In this document: positions 11,986 to 24,110 of the stretch, one piece after another | Layout of the letters: every line of letters starts with the position of its first letter | How positions within the stretch are numbered: position 1 is the stretch's first letter | Assembly (NCBI GenBank): GCA_002633005.1 | Contig: NMRA01000064.1 | Span: forward strand, 184,001-248,000 | DNA from: Phoronis australis | Lineage: Eukaryota > Phoronida > Phoronidae | Length of the DNA stretch: 64,000 nucleotides | Direction of reading: 5' to 3' | Notes under the pieces: generated by a model | What the model was told of the DNA's origin: nothing | What the model saw: only the letters and a program-made list of their open reading frames with translations | Databases searched by the model: none | Program-made: the position numbers and the translations under genes

Positions 11986-14408
11986 GGGGGGGNAAAAGCG
12001 TCAGAGTGTAACCTTTGTTGTGGATCTGAAATAATACTTGGCTTTTGCTTATTTTTTAAAATAAAGAGCTCGGAAAGCATTGGCTTTCGGTAAAATGCCT
12101 TGCGTCTCGTAAAATCGACAATTTCTAATTGTTATTTGCAATTCCAGGATTCTTAAGAAGAGACGTGTGACGTTTATAGTTTAATCGTCCCTGGTGACAC
12201 CTTTGTTAGTTATGATTTGTGAAATAATTTGAGATATTTACCAATACAAGCTGGTCCTTGTGTGAGACGGCGATCGGGAACGATGTCGTAAATTCTTTAT
12301 GGCGATGGTGAACGCACATGATTTTTTTTCTCTGAATCGACCTGAATAGTCGTTCAAGTTACGGTATTATGTCAATAATTTTAGAATAATACGGAAACTG
12401 AATTAGTTGGTGGGTTGGTTATTAATTACATTTCATCGTTTTTTCATTATTTCTAAGGAAGATTTAGCCTAACAAACATAAGTGAATGCGTTTGATTTTT
12501 TTCAGTTGAACTGTAGCCACACGAGTCCTTCAGGGTGATAACGTCCACGCCTCCTAGAAAGAGTAGTACAACTGCTGCATGTCACAACGGAGTGTGTGTG
12601 TGTGTGTTGTGGAGCCTTGTTAAGGAACTAAGAAATCGACTTAGTATGACCACATGGCAATAAAATACAGTGACACTACAACAAGGCAAGACCTTTACCA
12701 GCCCTTGCGTGCGTCAAGAGTTTTTTAGCAATATAATAAAACAGAGCATGTAGCATCGTGCTCAGGAACCAAGTCGATTCAGTGTCCTATCTGTGATCAA
12801 TGTCTCACGGAAAGAGTAAGCCTGATGCGACATTGCGTCACAGCAGGAGGACATTCCTTTTTGTGGTGAATGTGTCATGTCATGCAAACAGTATGCCTCC
12901 TTCTACAGGCATAGCAAGCAGAAACGTCATGAATGAAATCATTAAGTCCAGTGGTAAAGGTTGTTAAGTCATTATAGGTTATTCAGATTTACAGAGTTTA
13001 TGGTTCGTAGTTGTCTGATGTGATAATATTTTGATGTTTTGTTTTGAACCTTTTTTCCTCAAGTTTCTTTCTATATTTGTGTTATTTCAAAAGGATCTTT
13101 TACAGAACCAGTACATTTATGTAGTGTTTAGGTAGATTTAAATGGCCATACTAAGTGTCATTGGGCAATACTTACATACAATTGTTCTGACCAATTAATA
13201 TCTTAAAAGAAAATATATGTCTTTGATTATTGTAGAAATTGCTTTCATATAGTTGTTGATTTCGTGTGACAGACTATTATACTATCAACCAGTCCTAAAT
13301 ACATTGTCTATGATTCAGTGATGGTTTAGTTTAATACATTCCAAAAGTACTTCGTTGGAAATGTTCAATGGATTTGTTATGTTGATTTCCCTAAAGCAAT
13401 AAATTTATATATTTTTGTAAGACCAATTTTGAAGTTCGTGTGATAAAAGATTAATATTATAATACAAATGCTATAGTATTGTTGATTTCCTGTGTAAATC
13501 ACTACAGTGTGTAGTTGAAGTGAGGTTAATGACAACATGTTGACTACGTTTTGAGAAAATCACAATATAGTATGTGTATTATAATTGTCTCAATCTTTTT
13601 CAATGTCACATTAAGCTGGAGATCATGAACTGATGATGCAAGTGAACTTCGGACCAAGACTACAACACAGAAGAGTCAAACACAACGTACATTCAAGCCA
13701 CACGAGTGCCACAAGTCAATCTGTTCATCTCTGTATCGATGTTATCAGTAAAACATTATGTAAAATCCCACCCACATGAGTTTACACAACTTCTTTCCAA
13801 TTTTTAGATTCCAGGCGTTTATGAGTGGGAATCTTTGAATCATTTCGTGAAGTGTTGCCGTACTCCCCTCTCTCCTCATGCCATGGGCAAGCTTATCATC
13901 ATTCTTAATTGACTTCACTGCTTTCACTGTTTTTTTTCCTTTTGCTGTCACAACTTTACAGGAAGATTCTACACTCGCTTTCATTTCGGTGCTGTAACAA
14001 TTTGTTTACACCTGGCTGACACGCCACATGGAACAACTCCTGGGTGAGTCTTCAGTTTAGAAACCCTTGTTCTCAGTAGTTTCCAGTCTCAAAGTAGATG
14101 CCTGTACTTTTCAAAACCCTGGTAGTGTGTACCTTTACGTCGTGGGTAACATGTTCGTTGAAGCTCGCCTCACAATAACAGTGAACTTGTTTCCTGAAAT
14201 GAAAATAAATTCGTTTGTGAAACTAAAATATTATGCTTGATGTACATGTAATGCTCATGGCAATTCAATGGAATATGCTATGTTGTTCAGTTTTGATACG
14301 AAAGTAACTCAGTAATGACACAAAATGTGATTAATTCATTGCACTACACTTATTTTGTATTCGCGTTTTATAAGTAAAAAGTTCATTACTGTTCGACACA
14401 CCACGATG

Positions 14409-14475
14409 CGTTCCCGATCGCATAAACAAACACAAATTTGCGTTCCCGATCGCTTATCGTTGCGTTCTCGATCGC
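14409..14475 (+). repeat. Cluster of CGTTCCCGATCGC motifs
   Basis: The 13-mer occurs at 14409 and 14441, with one change (CGTTCTCGATCGC) at 14463 and as TGTTCTCGATCGC at 14835. The exact inverse (GCGATCGGGAACG) lies at 12270-12282. CpG-rich repeated motifs stand out in this AT-rich DNA. They could be parts of a transposon terminus or protein-binding sites. Confidence 0.6.
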
Positions 14476-15094
14476 ATCTTTGAGCAGAAAAGCGTCGAAA
14501 AATCAGAGATCCTGACAAAACTAAAAAAAACAAGCGTTGCGTTATATTTTCACGCGTCATTTCTTCATAACTCCATGGTCAATTTATTGATTTAGCGCCA
14601 AAAATAACGGCAATTTGCCAAAATGACACACAAATCACCTTCGGCTTAAGCGATGCCTCGGTCAACGTAACTTTTCTCCTATTTTTGGAAGAGACACTAA
14701 CCTAAACCTCTACCTGCCCTTCCTCAATGTGTTACGCCTTGAAATCATGTCTCTGTTTTCACATTGGAAGTAAAAACAACGAAAATTCATCAAATTTACT
14801 CACCTTGCCTGGCTTCGCTTCCCGCGCCAAATTTTGTTCTCGATCGCGGGTTGGCCGGGGTGCCAAGTTGTAATATAACACCTTCAAAGACTATTCATTA
14901 GATTCTAACTTGCATATTTGCTACAAAAGCTGAATGCAATTTACATTTGCTAAGCTTAAAATAAACCTATTCACAAAAATAGCCGAATTACTTACATTGC
15001 GCAAGTGTGTTTTTACAAAAGTTGAGTCGTGTGGTTGAAAGTTTTAGACACGTCGAGTTTTTTAGCCAAAAAGATCGTTTTTACGGTTCTTGTG

Positions 15095-15236
15095 AGAAAA
15101 CAAATCCTACACTCGACTCAGATTTATGACATGGGCAAAAGCTCTTGGAAATTTCGTCAAGCCTCGGCAAGCTTTGTGATTTTGGCTAGGTTTTGCCCAT
15201 GTCATAAACCTGACACTCGTGTAGGATTCTCTGTTT
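15095..15236. repeat. Fold-back (inverted) repeat, about 45-base arms
   Basis: Left arm 15095-15140 (with TCCTACACTCG and TTTATGACATGGGCAAAA) is repeated in inverted form at 15191-15236 (TTTTGCCCATGTCATAAA, CGTGTAGGATT), with a 50-base centre. The arms are imperfect. It resembles a small MITE-like hairpin. Confidence 0.75.
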
Positions 15237-16807
15237 CTTTCCAAGTCACGAAATCATGAGTTAGGAATAAGGTCACTAATATAGCGGTATGCATTCGGAG
15301 TCAAAAGTTGGCGTCTTTGACGGAACGCGGGTTTTTGAGCCTTTAATCTGACTTGTTGGCTTCCACTTCGGCCGGGTACATCCTTGTTTTCAAAAACCCA
15401 TGGCATGTTGACAGTGTTTCATTTAGAAAATTGTTTTGTCATAATTAAGTTCATCTACATACATATTAAGAAAGATAATTGTATAACACAAACAAAGTAA
15501 AAAGATATAAAGTTAATAAATAATCTCGAAACTCATGAAAATAGTGAAAATTGAAATCGAACACCACAAAACCTATAACTAGTACCCCCTTCTGAATAAT
15601 CGAAGCGACGTAACTACCACCAATACTGCCCGACAGCTGTGGGCACGCATCTAGCTAGTCGGTGAACCAACCCCAGTATTGGCATGTAGCTAGCCAAAAT
15701 GACCTGTTGACATGGGAGCAAGCCTACGAAACGTACCGTGAATTTGTCATAGTACGGCGCGCCCCTGATGTCTATTTGGAAAACAGCAGATTTTACCTTT
15801 TTGGAACTCCAAAAGTAAGCGCGGGCAAATCCTTGGAAACGAGGAGCCTATGAACGGAAAATGTATCATAAAATTGATCGGGACGAGTGTTTGCCTTGCA
15901 AGCATATCCCTGAAAATGGCATAAAGATGAAAACCAGACATGTAAAACAGCCAACAAACCTGATGATTGACTATGCGTGTATAACTGTTTGTGATTGGCG
16001 GTCGTTGAGACTGGTCATTTTGGGACACCTTAAAAACTCCGAGAGTTGTTGGCACCAAAACTAGGCGCATATAACACTAAATTTGAAAACTCTCTGAATA
16101 TACGGAAAGGAAGTATAAGATGGCTGCAAGTTTCAACTCTCTCATATTCTCCACCAATGTCTCTCCCAACCGTTGCTAAATCTCCCACAGTCGTCTCTCG
16201 TCACTCATTCCCCTAGCTAGGCAGCTAGCTGTATAAAGACTAACGTAGGTCTACAGCTTTACACCAAGGCTATCATTCGCCCTACCGCTCCCCGGCCCGG
16301 TCACTGAATTCTCACTATCGGGTCATCGCCGACACACCTTATTCAGCTACTTAGCACTTAGTCAGTAAACTAACCCTTAAACAGGATTCTGTTAAAGAGC
16401 TGAGTATTGGCTACCCTGCCCAACCCCTGATCCTCATCATATTTTCCTCTCTTCCCTCTGTTCATCAGTCGTCAACAATCCTCTCTAATTAATTAGAAAC
16501 AAAATTATCCTGGATGAGGTCGACCTCAACCGCCAGTGGAATCTCATTGAAGGGACAACCCGATGAGGTGCGCTTGTTCTTAGTCGCACCTCACCTAATT
16601 GACTACATGGAACACATTTAACCTTCCAATCTTACATACACTGGGTTAACATTTTGAGTTAAAAGACAACAGAAAAAATAATATCTCAAGAAACTCCGAA
16701 TCTACATGCTGCCATTGACTATTTTCTGAAAAGAGCGCCTAAGGACCAGAACGTGAGCCCAATCACAAAATAAACAAATGAAATAAATAAAAGTATCGTT
16801 TACGTAC

Positions 16808-16890
16808 CAACCCATGCAATGAAAAGTTCCAAAAATAATTCCCATATCCGAATAATATTTCAAAAATGTTATTATACACGTGTGCATTCC
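16808..16890 (-). promoter_or_regulatory. Putative promoter and 5'UTR exon of the complete repeat-protein gene
   Basis: This block matches 3259-3345 upstream of the sister copy: the same GTATAATAAC beside CACGTG, and a donor (GTTG|GTACGTAAACG) at 16808. The homology continues to about 16965 with a conserved CGCGTGATCAAGTAAA. Transcription would start near 16870 on the minus strand and splice to 11181. This is inferred from conservation between duplicates. Confidence 0.35.
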
Positions 16891-17439
16891 AAGTTCCCCG
16901 CGCGCCTGAAGATATAATGTTGACGCGTGATCAAGTAAATGCGAAGCCTGCCGCACACTATACACAATTGGGCGACTTATCTCATCTCAAGATGACTAGG
17001 GTGTAATCTGCGAACTCAAACTCAGCCAACTCAGACTCAGACTCGAAACTTAACCAATCAATCACCACTGAACAACGTACTCTAGCACCACGGACCGCGG
17101 GCGTAAGTCAGTCGTAAACAACGGGCAACGCATAGGGAGCGTTTGACAATGGGGGAACGGGGTGCAGTGGACCTGCATGAACAGCATCAAACCGACGACA
17201 CCTGTTTCGTGGGGACTAAGCCTAAATAATGGAATTTCAAAAATGCAAGTATAAAGTAACACATTTCGAGACAACCTTTTATAGGTATATTAGTGTTTTC
17301 TAACACTACAAAAACAGTTCTATTTGCGAACGATAAAGTAACTAGGAAAATCGCGTGGTGACATTTTAGAATCTGAAAACATTCACCTGCAACATCCGCA
17401 GTTATATCATGAAACTTCATCACAGTTATAGGTAGACAG

Positions 17440-17847
17440 TTGCTAAAGAGAAGCAATGCTATTACCGGTAAAGTTGCAGCAGTGAGGGATGTTTCACGGA
17501 AATGCGGGAAAAATTCACGTAACAAAAACAAAAAAAAATCCTGCAGGGAGCATTTATCAGAAACGTATTGGATGCTAATGCCTAGACTAAAAACCTGCGG
17601 AACAGGTTTAGAATACTTTAAAGGCATTAGAATTATGAAACAATATAGATGTGCACAATTTCATTTGAGGTTTGTGCAAGGTAGACGTGAAGGTGTTGGT
17701 CGTGCTCTAAAACGTTGGCCTTCTATTAATTTAAACTCAGTGGAATCTAATTCATTTTGGCAGTTTTTCCACTATACTTTGGAAAAAGACGAAGACGTCA
17801 ACCATTTGTTGCGGATACGACTGAAGAGAGCTTTAAAAGACTTATGA
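17440..17847 (+). CDS. Candidate 3' terminal exon, unknown protein
   Basis: This is an open frame of 135 codons after a possible acceptor (GTAGACAG|TTG). It is rich in Lys/Arg at the start (KNSRNKNKKKSC) and ends with FWQFFHYTLEKDEDVNHLL and a basic tail. The TGA-type context is followed 60 bases later by AATAAA (17908). I do not recognise the protein and see no upstream exon. An overlapping minus-strand ORF of 146 codons covers the left part, so the frame could be chance. Confidence 0.25.
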   Translation: MLKRSNAITGKVAAVRDVSRKCGKNSRNKNKKKSCREHLSETYWMLMPRLKTCGTGLEYFKGIRIMKQYRCAQFHLRFVQGRREGVGRALKRWPSINLNSVESNSFWQFFHYTLEKDEDVNHLLRIRLKRALKDL

Positions 17848-17907
17848 TGTTTAAAAACTTGAATAGTGAATTATTATACGAGGTGTATTTTTTTGAAATA
17901 CACTGTA

Positions 17908-17913
17908 AATAAA
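17908..17913 (+). terminator. AATAAA downstream of the candidate exon at 17440
   Basis: Perfect polyadenylation hexamer 60 bases past the stop codon. Its value depends on whether that exon is real. Confidence 0.25.
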
Positions 17914-19349
17914 TTTATATCAGAATCAATCCTAAAGCACAAATGGCTTTTCTCGACAACTTCCACCTTGTATTCTGTCCTTCGGGCGAGTGCCTTTACG
18001 GGATTTGGTATAAAGCCATGTAAGTAAAAGAATCAGAAAAGACACCTAAGGCAGGCGCTTTTTCGGGAAAATCATCTGCAAGTTATTTTCATTGGGAAGG
18101 GGGGGGGGGGGCTCAATTACAGAAAGTCATTGCACTGGAAAAGCGTAATAAGCTCAATATTACCTTCTCTCTCGCGGTTGTTTAAATTGCTTACAAACTG
18201 GCGTTCATAACGTTATGAGGTTTTGAATCAAAATTTGTTTTTTTCGACGGAAAGCGGGTTTCTAGAAACTTCAAATAAAACGAGAATAAACGATAAACCA
18301 CGAGATGTGCCCACTTGACCAGGCCTTTGTGGCAGGGGTCCATTTTATCGGAGATCACTTAGATGGCAATAAAGTGTCAATGGCCTCAACGTGTTCGTAG
18401 AAAAATGACAATTTTGTTAAAACTAGAAAATCTAGTCTACTTTCAATCCCAGACAATTCAAAACCAATCAAAATAGTTCAAGAAACAAGATTCGTTAACT
18501 TTAATGAAGTGAAGGCAGTTTGCATGTGGAGTGAAAACTTATCAAGATTACATGACAACGCTTTCGCTCTTCTAACGTATCGTGCAACCTACTTACGATC
18601 GTCCTATCTACGATCTGACTTACAATCTCATGACACTGGTCCCATGAATGTGAAAATCGTCCCCATCTCTGACTTATACTTGATCACAAATACGATACAT
18701 TCAGGGAAACAGAAAGCGCACACTTTGGCAGGGACGTCTTTAAAATAATGTTCGTTTCCCTTCCCCCTATCATAACTCCTATGGAATGCTGATCGATTGG
18801 TAAAAGCCTTTATTTTATACGTTTCGTTGTTATTACGCACTCATTTTTATTACAAAAATAATAGCTTTGTTCTTACAATTGACAAAACATTCTTCAAATA
18901 GCAAGTAAAACATTTTGAGAAGAGCTTGTATTTTACAGTCGCGCGGGGGGAAAGACAGGCAAGTAAGACGACTAAGAAAGAATTAAGGTGCAAAAAATCC
19001 TCATTGTCGTTTACTATGCTGGTGTGCTACGATTTGAAAAATTAAACATAGCTATTTTATCTTAAATACCATTTTTAAATATCTGTCAAGTATAGGTAAG
19101 CCGGAAATGCATGGCACTTAGATATGTACATTGCTCTTCAAACTAAACCCATGTTTCTGAAACAGTGAATTGCTGTCTAAAAAGAGACACAATCAGTTTT
19201 AGGCTGAAAAACGCATTGTTGAGGTTACTTTTGTATGGGGCAAATTTTCATGTTATTATCCTTGAGATGTTAAGCAACAAAATCCGTTGCGTTTTAGTGA
19301 TTTCGGTAATTCAAATCACCAATTGTCACTACTGGCTCTCACTCATTTG

Positions 19350-19440
19350 CTGCGCTAGCAAAACATAGGACTGAAACCACGGAGGTCGTATATTCGAATC
19401 CGTCTTGGAAGTGATATCATAAGACATTGTCTCTCCGGGC
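19350..19440 (+). repeat. Possible tRNA-derived SINE relic
   Basis: TGCGCTAGCAAAACATAGG resembles a pol III A box and ATTCGAATCC at 19413 resembles a B box. No clean cloverleaf can be drawn, so it is at most a decayed tRNA-like head. Confidence 0.3.
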
Positions 19441-20269
19441 TGCTGGCCATCAGTCCTAACCTTTCGTTTTGTAATAGCCCAAACCATTATCAAATTAAAG
19501 ATTCCTGCTTAAGAAACCTACAAAAAAAATGATTACCACTTGGTCAAACTACTTGCCAAAACTAGGCTCGCAAAGCAAAGCAGTTAGTTAAATTTTCTTT
19601 TTGAGTTGTTCCGTTGATTCTGAAAGAACCGAGACTCGGGGAGCGGGACATTTGCGAATGGGTGAAAGCCGGGGTAAGCCCGCTTCACTTTCGCTCAGAC
19701 CTTCAGGCGTTGCATTCATTGGCTACAGGCATGTCACCTTACAAACCGTGATGTACAAAACAAAAAGGGCTACACCTAACACATCTTTACATTACGTCTG
19801 TGTTGCAAAGCATGCAGGTGACGCAAAGGTGGCAGTGGCTGTGGCAAGCAATGAGATAAATCAATAGCTCATTGGTGGCAAGAATTCGTCTTACTGACAC
19901 CTAGCGACAAAAATACAAACTAACCAATAGACTTCCTCGATAGAGAGCGCTGTATTTATTGGACAAAATTTAGATATGCCTATATTTCGAATAACGAAAT
20001 TAATTGAGTATTGTTAGGTTTAAGTCAGGTATTACTTACCGCGTGTGAAAGTTACTTAAATACCTCGAAGTTTGCAATACTCTGCCTTTGTTCCCATATA
20101 TTCGAAAAATCGAGTGCAAAAGGTTAATCTGTTCAGGTTCAGTATTCATTCGCCAAAACATCGTTCAGAAAATGTTCAAAGCTAACGACTTGTTCAATTA
20201 AAAACCGATATATCAAATTAAATTAAAGGAAACATGTGTTCATACCATGTATTATTTTTTTTCAAGTTG

Positions 20270-20623
20270 AGACAGAACAGTGTCAAATTTCCCGCTTTTA
20301 TGGCGGATGAGTTTTCTGACCTTTGTCAGTGCCAGGTCACTTAATCTCTTTAGCTCGGGGATGAAGGGTTTATCTGGCAGAACAGACGGCTTTCAGTAAC
20401 ACTCGATCGGGCAGATTTGACCGAGTATCATGCTGAGCTGACAGAGTTCGTCGATGGAAGTTCAAAGAAGGTCTCGACTCAGTCTGCAGCGACTAAGTTT
20501 GCAACTCGATTGTTGAAAACTAGTCGGACAACCGTGCTACGATAATCTGTCCATCCAACTTTTTTGGCCCGTCCCCATTGAGGCACAATAACAAATCGTG
20601 AGAAGTCGCCGTTTGTTGCCGAG
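20270..20623 (+). promoter_or_regulatory. Putative promoter/5'UTR of the dve-like gene
   Basis: This stretch has visibly more CpG and GC than its surroundings and runs straight into the ATG at 20624. No TATA box is obvious. An in-frame TGA about 14 codons before the ATG marks it as untranslated. Confidence 0.35.
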
Positions 20624-20710
20624 ATGGATTTCCACGCAGCGATGGAGACGTTTGCCGAAGCATGGGTCGCTGCTAATACACAAACAGCCGTCAATTCTTC
20701 AGAGACACAG
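20624..20710 (+). CDS. dve: Candidate first coding exon of the dve-like gene
   Basis: The exon reads MDFHAAMETFAEAWVAANTQ and continues to SSETQ, 29 codons, with a Kozak-like GAGATGG start, an upstream in-frame stop and a donor CACAG|GTAAAACG. It ends in phase 0; the next recognised dve exon (25440) begins in phase 0, so the two join without a shift. No homology to known Dve/SATB N-termini is visible, and these N-termini are poorly conserved in the family. The link is therefore based on strand, phase and order only. Alternatively translation starts at ATG 25455 and this exon belongs to another transcript. Confidence 0.45.
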
Positions 20711-21460
20711 GTAAAACGACCTGTTGAACGAGTGCCTCGTTTTTCGTTTCAGCATACACGGTGATCCAAGACTCGAACTAGTGTTTTGGCTGCCGAAGCC
20801 GAGTGTCTTGTTCTATTTAGGTTAAAAGAGTGCAGCTGCTTCTAGCCAAGCCAGACAGTTAGCTGTGTATATGACAACTAAACGCCAAAACACCACTAGG
20901 AAATTGATGTGGGTAAAAAACTGGCAAAAGAGCTTTTTCAGTTCCCTGAAACTCAATTGGCTGTAGGCTAACTCTGTCAACAAATTTTATACCAAAATGC
21001 ACAAGATTGTTTCAAGGCTACCTGCAGCTGTACATTTTATGCCGCACTGTGAACTGTAATAGTCAATCAAATGAAACATTTTTTCACAACATAATGACCA
21101 CTTGTACCTGAATTTGTGCTTCTTGTGGGTTTATGACCGGTTTATTGGGTTTAATGTATACTTTGCCTTTGAATTGTGATTTTTAACAGTATTCCTGTGT
21201 TAAAAGTTTGCCATTGTAGGTAACAGCCTCAGACATTACATTCCTAACCTATTTTGTGTTATTTTTAAAATCATGATCCAATCCTGTATTTTAACCTTTT
21301 CATGCTTGTTACAATGCGAATGTTAGGTTTAGTACCATAGTTTTTTGATGAAAACTTGAATTAAAAGTCCAGGGTACTCTCACAAAAAGGTATTAGGGAT
21401 GTATCGCTCAGCTGGATGATTTTCTCTCGACTGGTTTCTCAGAGGCAGGGTGTCTTTTCC

Positions 21461-21602
21461 AGTAAAAGTGAAGTAAACGGGTCCCTCTTAAAAATGGCTG
21501 CTGAGAACCAGTTTTCATTGAATAATGACAGTGTCCGTTATTCAGTGAAACTGGTTTCCAGTAGCCATTTTGAAGAGGGACCTGTTTACTCCACTTTTAC
21601 CC
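21461..21602. repeat. Hairpin with about 70-base arms
   Basis: Left arm 21461-21530 (AGTAAAAGTGAAGTAAAC, GGTCCCTCTT, AAAATGGCT) pairs with 21535-21602 at roughly 85-90 percent and almost no loop. The 75-codon ORF through it is an accident of the repeat. It is a young fold-back or MITE. Confidence 0.85.
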
Positions 21603-23829
21603 GTTTCCCAACAAAATTCCTGATGAAAGGGTACCTTCTCTGATTTAATTCACTACAAAAGAGCTCATTTTGGAAGTTCAAAAGTGCAAGATTTCTTTTT
21701 CCAAAGTACAAAAATCAACGGATGGGTTTTAATGTTTTCCTTCTTATAATACTTTGATGCAAAATATGTACTTATTCTTGACAGTATGGCATCTGTTCTT
21801 ACACTTGTTTTAGGCTTAAAAAGACAACTGTCCAAGAATCCTATTAACGATAGTGAATGGTAGTGTTTCTAGAACAAAATCCTATGAAAATGTGACTTTA
21901 TAACCTTCAAATGAGTTCCCCTTTTGGAATCCACTCTCTTTAATGGGTGGCTGTCATATACTATCTGAGTGTGTTTTAACTTATTCATACTGAGCACTGC
22001 ATCTTCTGAAGTAGTTTTCGTACTCCATGTCTTGTGTCTCAGTGGCTGCAAGTCTCGCCAGGTGTCGCCTAATCACCTGTTTCTTTACATTTTGGTAAAG
22101 TGATGCGTCATCTATTATGAGTGTTATCTTATTAACTTAAATGGGATAGGTACGTTCACTTTCTGTTGATAGTCCGATATAGTGTGCCAGTGTTCTCCAC
22201 CAAGTAATGGGCATCAAACTGGCTGGCACAGTATATCCAACTAATGCCCATTTTCCAGCTGCACCTCTACCAAAAATGTAGTGTTCCCCATTGTGTCCAA
22301 GGGTCTAGGGGTATTTCTCTGCTTTGGACTCGGGGATATGGCATTTTAGCTATTTAATTGTTCATTGTGCATAAAACCCCCGTTCCTATGTGATGTAGAG
22401 TTTCGATTCTCACTTTTTAAAAAAGTGAGAAATTATTTTATTTTAAGTTCTATAGATTTCTGGTGGTTGCTTACTTTATCATTTGAAATATTGCTGTTAT
22501 TAAACACCATCTCAAACTGTCAATAACATGTATATAAGCTGCCATTGTTCCACTGTTCCATTGTTACTACGGTAATAAGGTGTCAGATAGACCAACTTCA
22601 TAGACCCACAGTCCAGACTGACACTTACATATGAAGTATAAGGGGATTAGGACTAGGTGAATACCTGCCTAGTAAACAAACCCATTTACATGGGGGACAA
22701 GCCATTTATTGTTGTGAAGAGATCCCTAATGGGACAAGGCTTTTTTGTTGTGGGTAAAGGGAGTTCTGCTTGACTGTGAAGGCAACTATCAATCTTAATC
22801 AAAAGCTCAGTTGACTACAGGGATAATCTTTAATGTTCTTCCTTTGCCCATAAAACCAGGATGCCCCTCGGTGATCAGCAATTGTTGCCTTTGTGACTGG
22901 CACACTGGTGGAACAGCTAATTTCTGCCACTAAGCCCTATGCCATTGTGTTTCAGATTTCAATAGCTGTCTTTTGTACCAGGAAAATTAAATGTCATTGG
23001 GGTATCTATTAGCTGCTCATCTCATCCCTTTTTCTCTGGATTTAAAGACCTTAATGGAATGTGGTTTGGAACACCCCGCCAGTATTAACTGATTGACAAA
23101 TTTTATATTCTGTTTTATGTGCATTCTGATAAAACGAGTTTAAAATATCTATTGTCAATGTATATAAGTATTACGCTCAGTAGGATCTAAATTTGAAATC
23201 TCAGATAAAACATGTATTAAGTATTTCAAAAATAGTGAAAATTTCTTTCATTTGATGGTGTGATCTGTCATCTTTGGGTAAATTTTCGCCTGTTTAGGAT
23301 TCGATATGGCGGGAAAGTGAATTAAATTTTTTGTTCATTGAAGTAGCACAAAATAGACTTTATCAATATTGAAGTTCCAGAGCTACCTTGCGACATGTTT
23401 TTTCAGTAACAATGCTAAAATGAAAAACCATTTGGGGAGTTGTTTTTGTTTGAAATTGGTGACAATTTGCTTCATGTACACGTCAGCAGTAACCCCCCCC
23501 TCTGAAACTTGTTATCATTTTACAGTTTGTTTCAACTTTCATTTTAAAATTGAACGGCTGGACACTTGAAGCCTACCTTGAGCAGTAACGCATGTAATTC
23601 CTTCAATATGTTGATAGGGCCACTCTGACCACACTCAAGTCATGAACTGTGGCAGTTATTCACTTTTTTAAATTTGCCAAAATTGGAATTTTTCTTTTTC
23701 TCAAAAGCCAATTATCTTATTGCAAATATTCCAAACTTAGCCAAATGTTGTTCAAGGACATCTTCACAGCACAAACTGAACTAACAAAAGACTAAAAGTT
23801 ACTTAACTTTTATTTTTTTGAGATATTTA

Positions 23830-24110
23830 ACAATGGCTTTTTTTTCTGCCATGTTGTATGCTAAATTAGTGAACAATTTCTATGTTACCAATTTCAGTCA
23901 AAAATAATTCCCGAAGTTGGTATTTTTTCATTTTTTAAAGGCGTGTAACATTATTGCAAATGCACGCAGTTTCTCAAAAAAATTGCCTGATGGTATTCAT
24001 GTTAAGACTGGTAAAGGATTTATTTTTGCAACTTGTCCACCATATTGTTTCCTAAATTGGTGATATTTTACTGTACATGACTTTAGTCTACGAACATCAC
24101 CCGCTTATAT
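23830..24110 (+). repeat. Dispersed repeat, copy 1 (copy 2 at 27150-27420)
   Basis: Shares ordered motifs with 27150-27420: TTACCAATTTC.G.CAAAAATAATT, then AAAGGC.T..AACATT, then CCACCATATTGT, then a TTTCACTGTA-like stretch. Short related pieces (CACCATATTGTGCTC at 41317, GCCATATTGTGACC near 55796) suggest an old interspersed family. Confidence 0.5.

Larger units (their letters stand above)
11182..16807. other. Probable 5' intron of the complete copy with a 4-kb insertion
   Basis: The ends match the left copy (see 164-3258), but about 11300-15380 has no counterpart there, so this stretch was inserted here or lost from the left copy. It contains a dispersed repeat (11882-11985), a G-run with one undetermined base at 11993, a GT microsatellite near 12595, repeated GTTCCCGATCGC motifs and a fold-back at 15095. 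I see no coding exon in it. The ORF at 13745-13984 (minus) has no supporting features. Confidence 0.4.
16971..20269. other. Intergenic region, little recognised
   Basis: The interval contains one weak terminal-exon candidate (17440-17847), a G-run near 18100 and a tRNA-like SINE relic near 19350-19440. The ORFs at 18509 and 19601 have no domain, splice or conservation support. Confidence 0.4.

Noticed and set aside
17187-17627. Minus-strand ORF of 146 codons
   Set aside because: No recognisable domain, no ATG-supported start, overlaps a plus-strand frame that has a polyadenylation signal.
19350-19440. Functional tRNA gene
   Set aside because: B-box-like sequence present, but no cloverleaf or proper acceptor stem.
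19601-19867. 88-codon plus-strand ORF
   Set aside because: No domain, splice sites or conservation seen.
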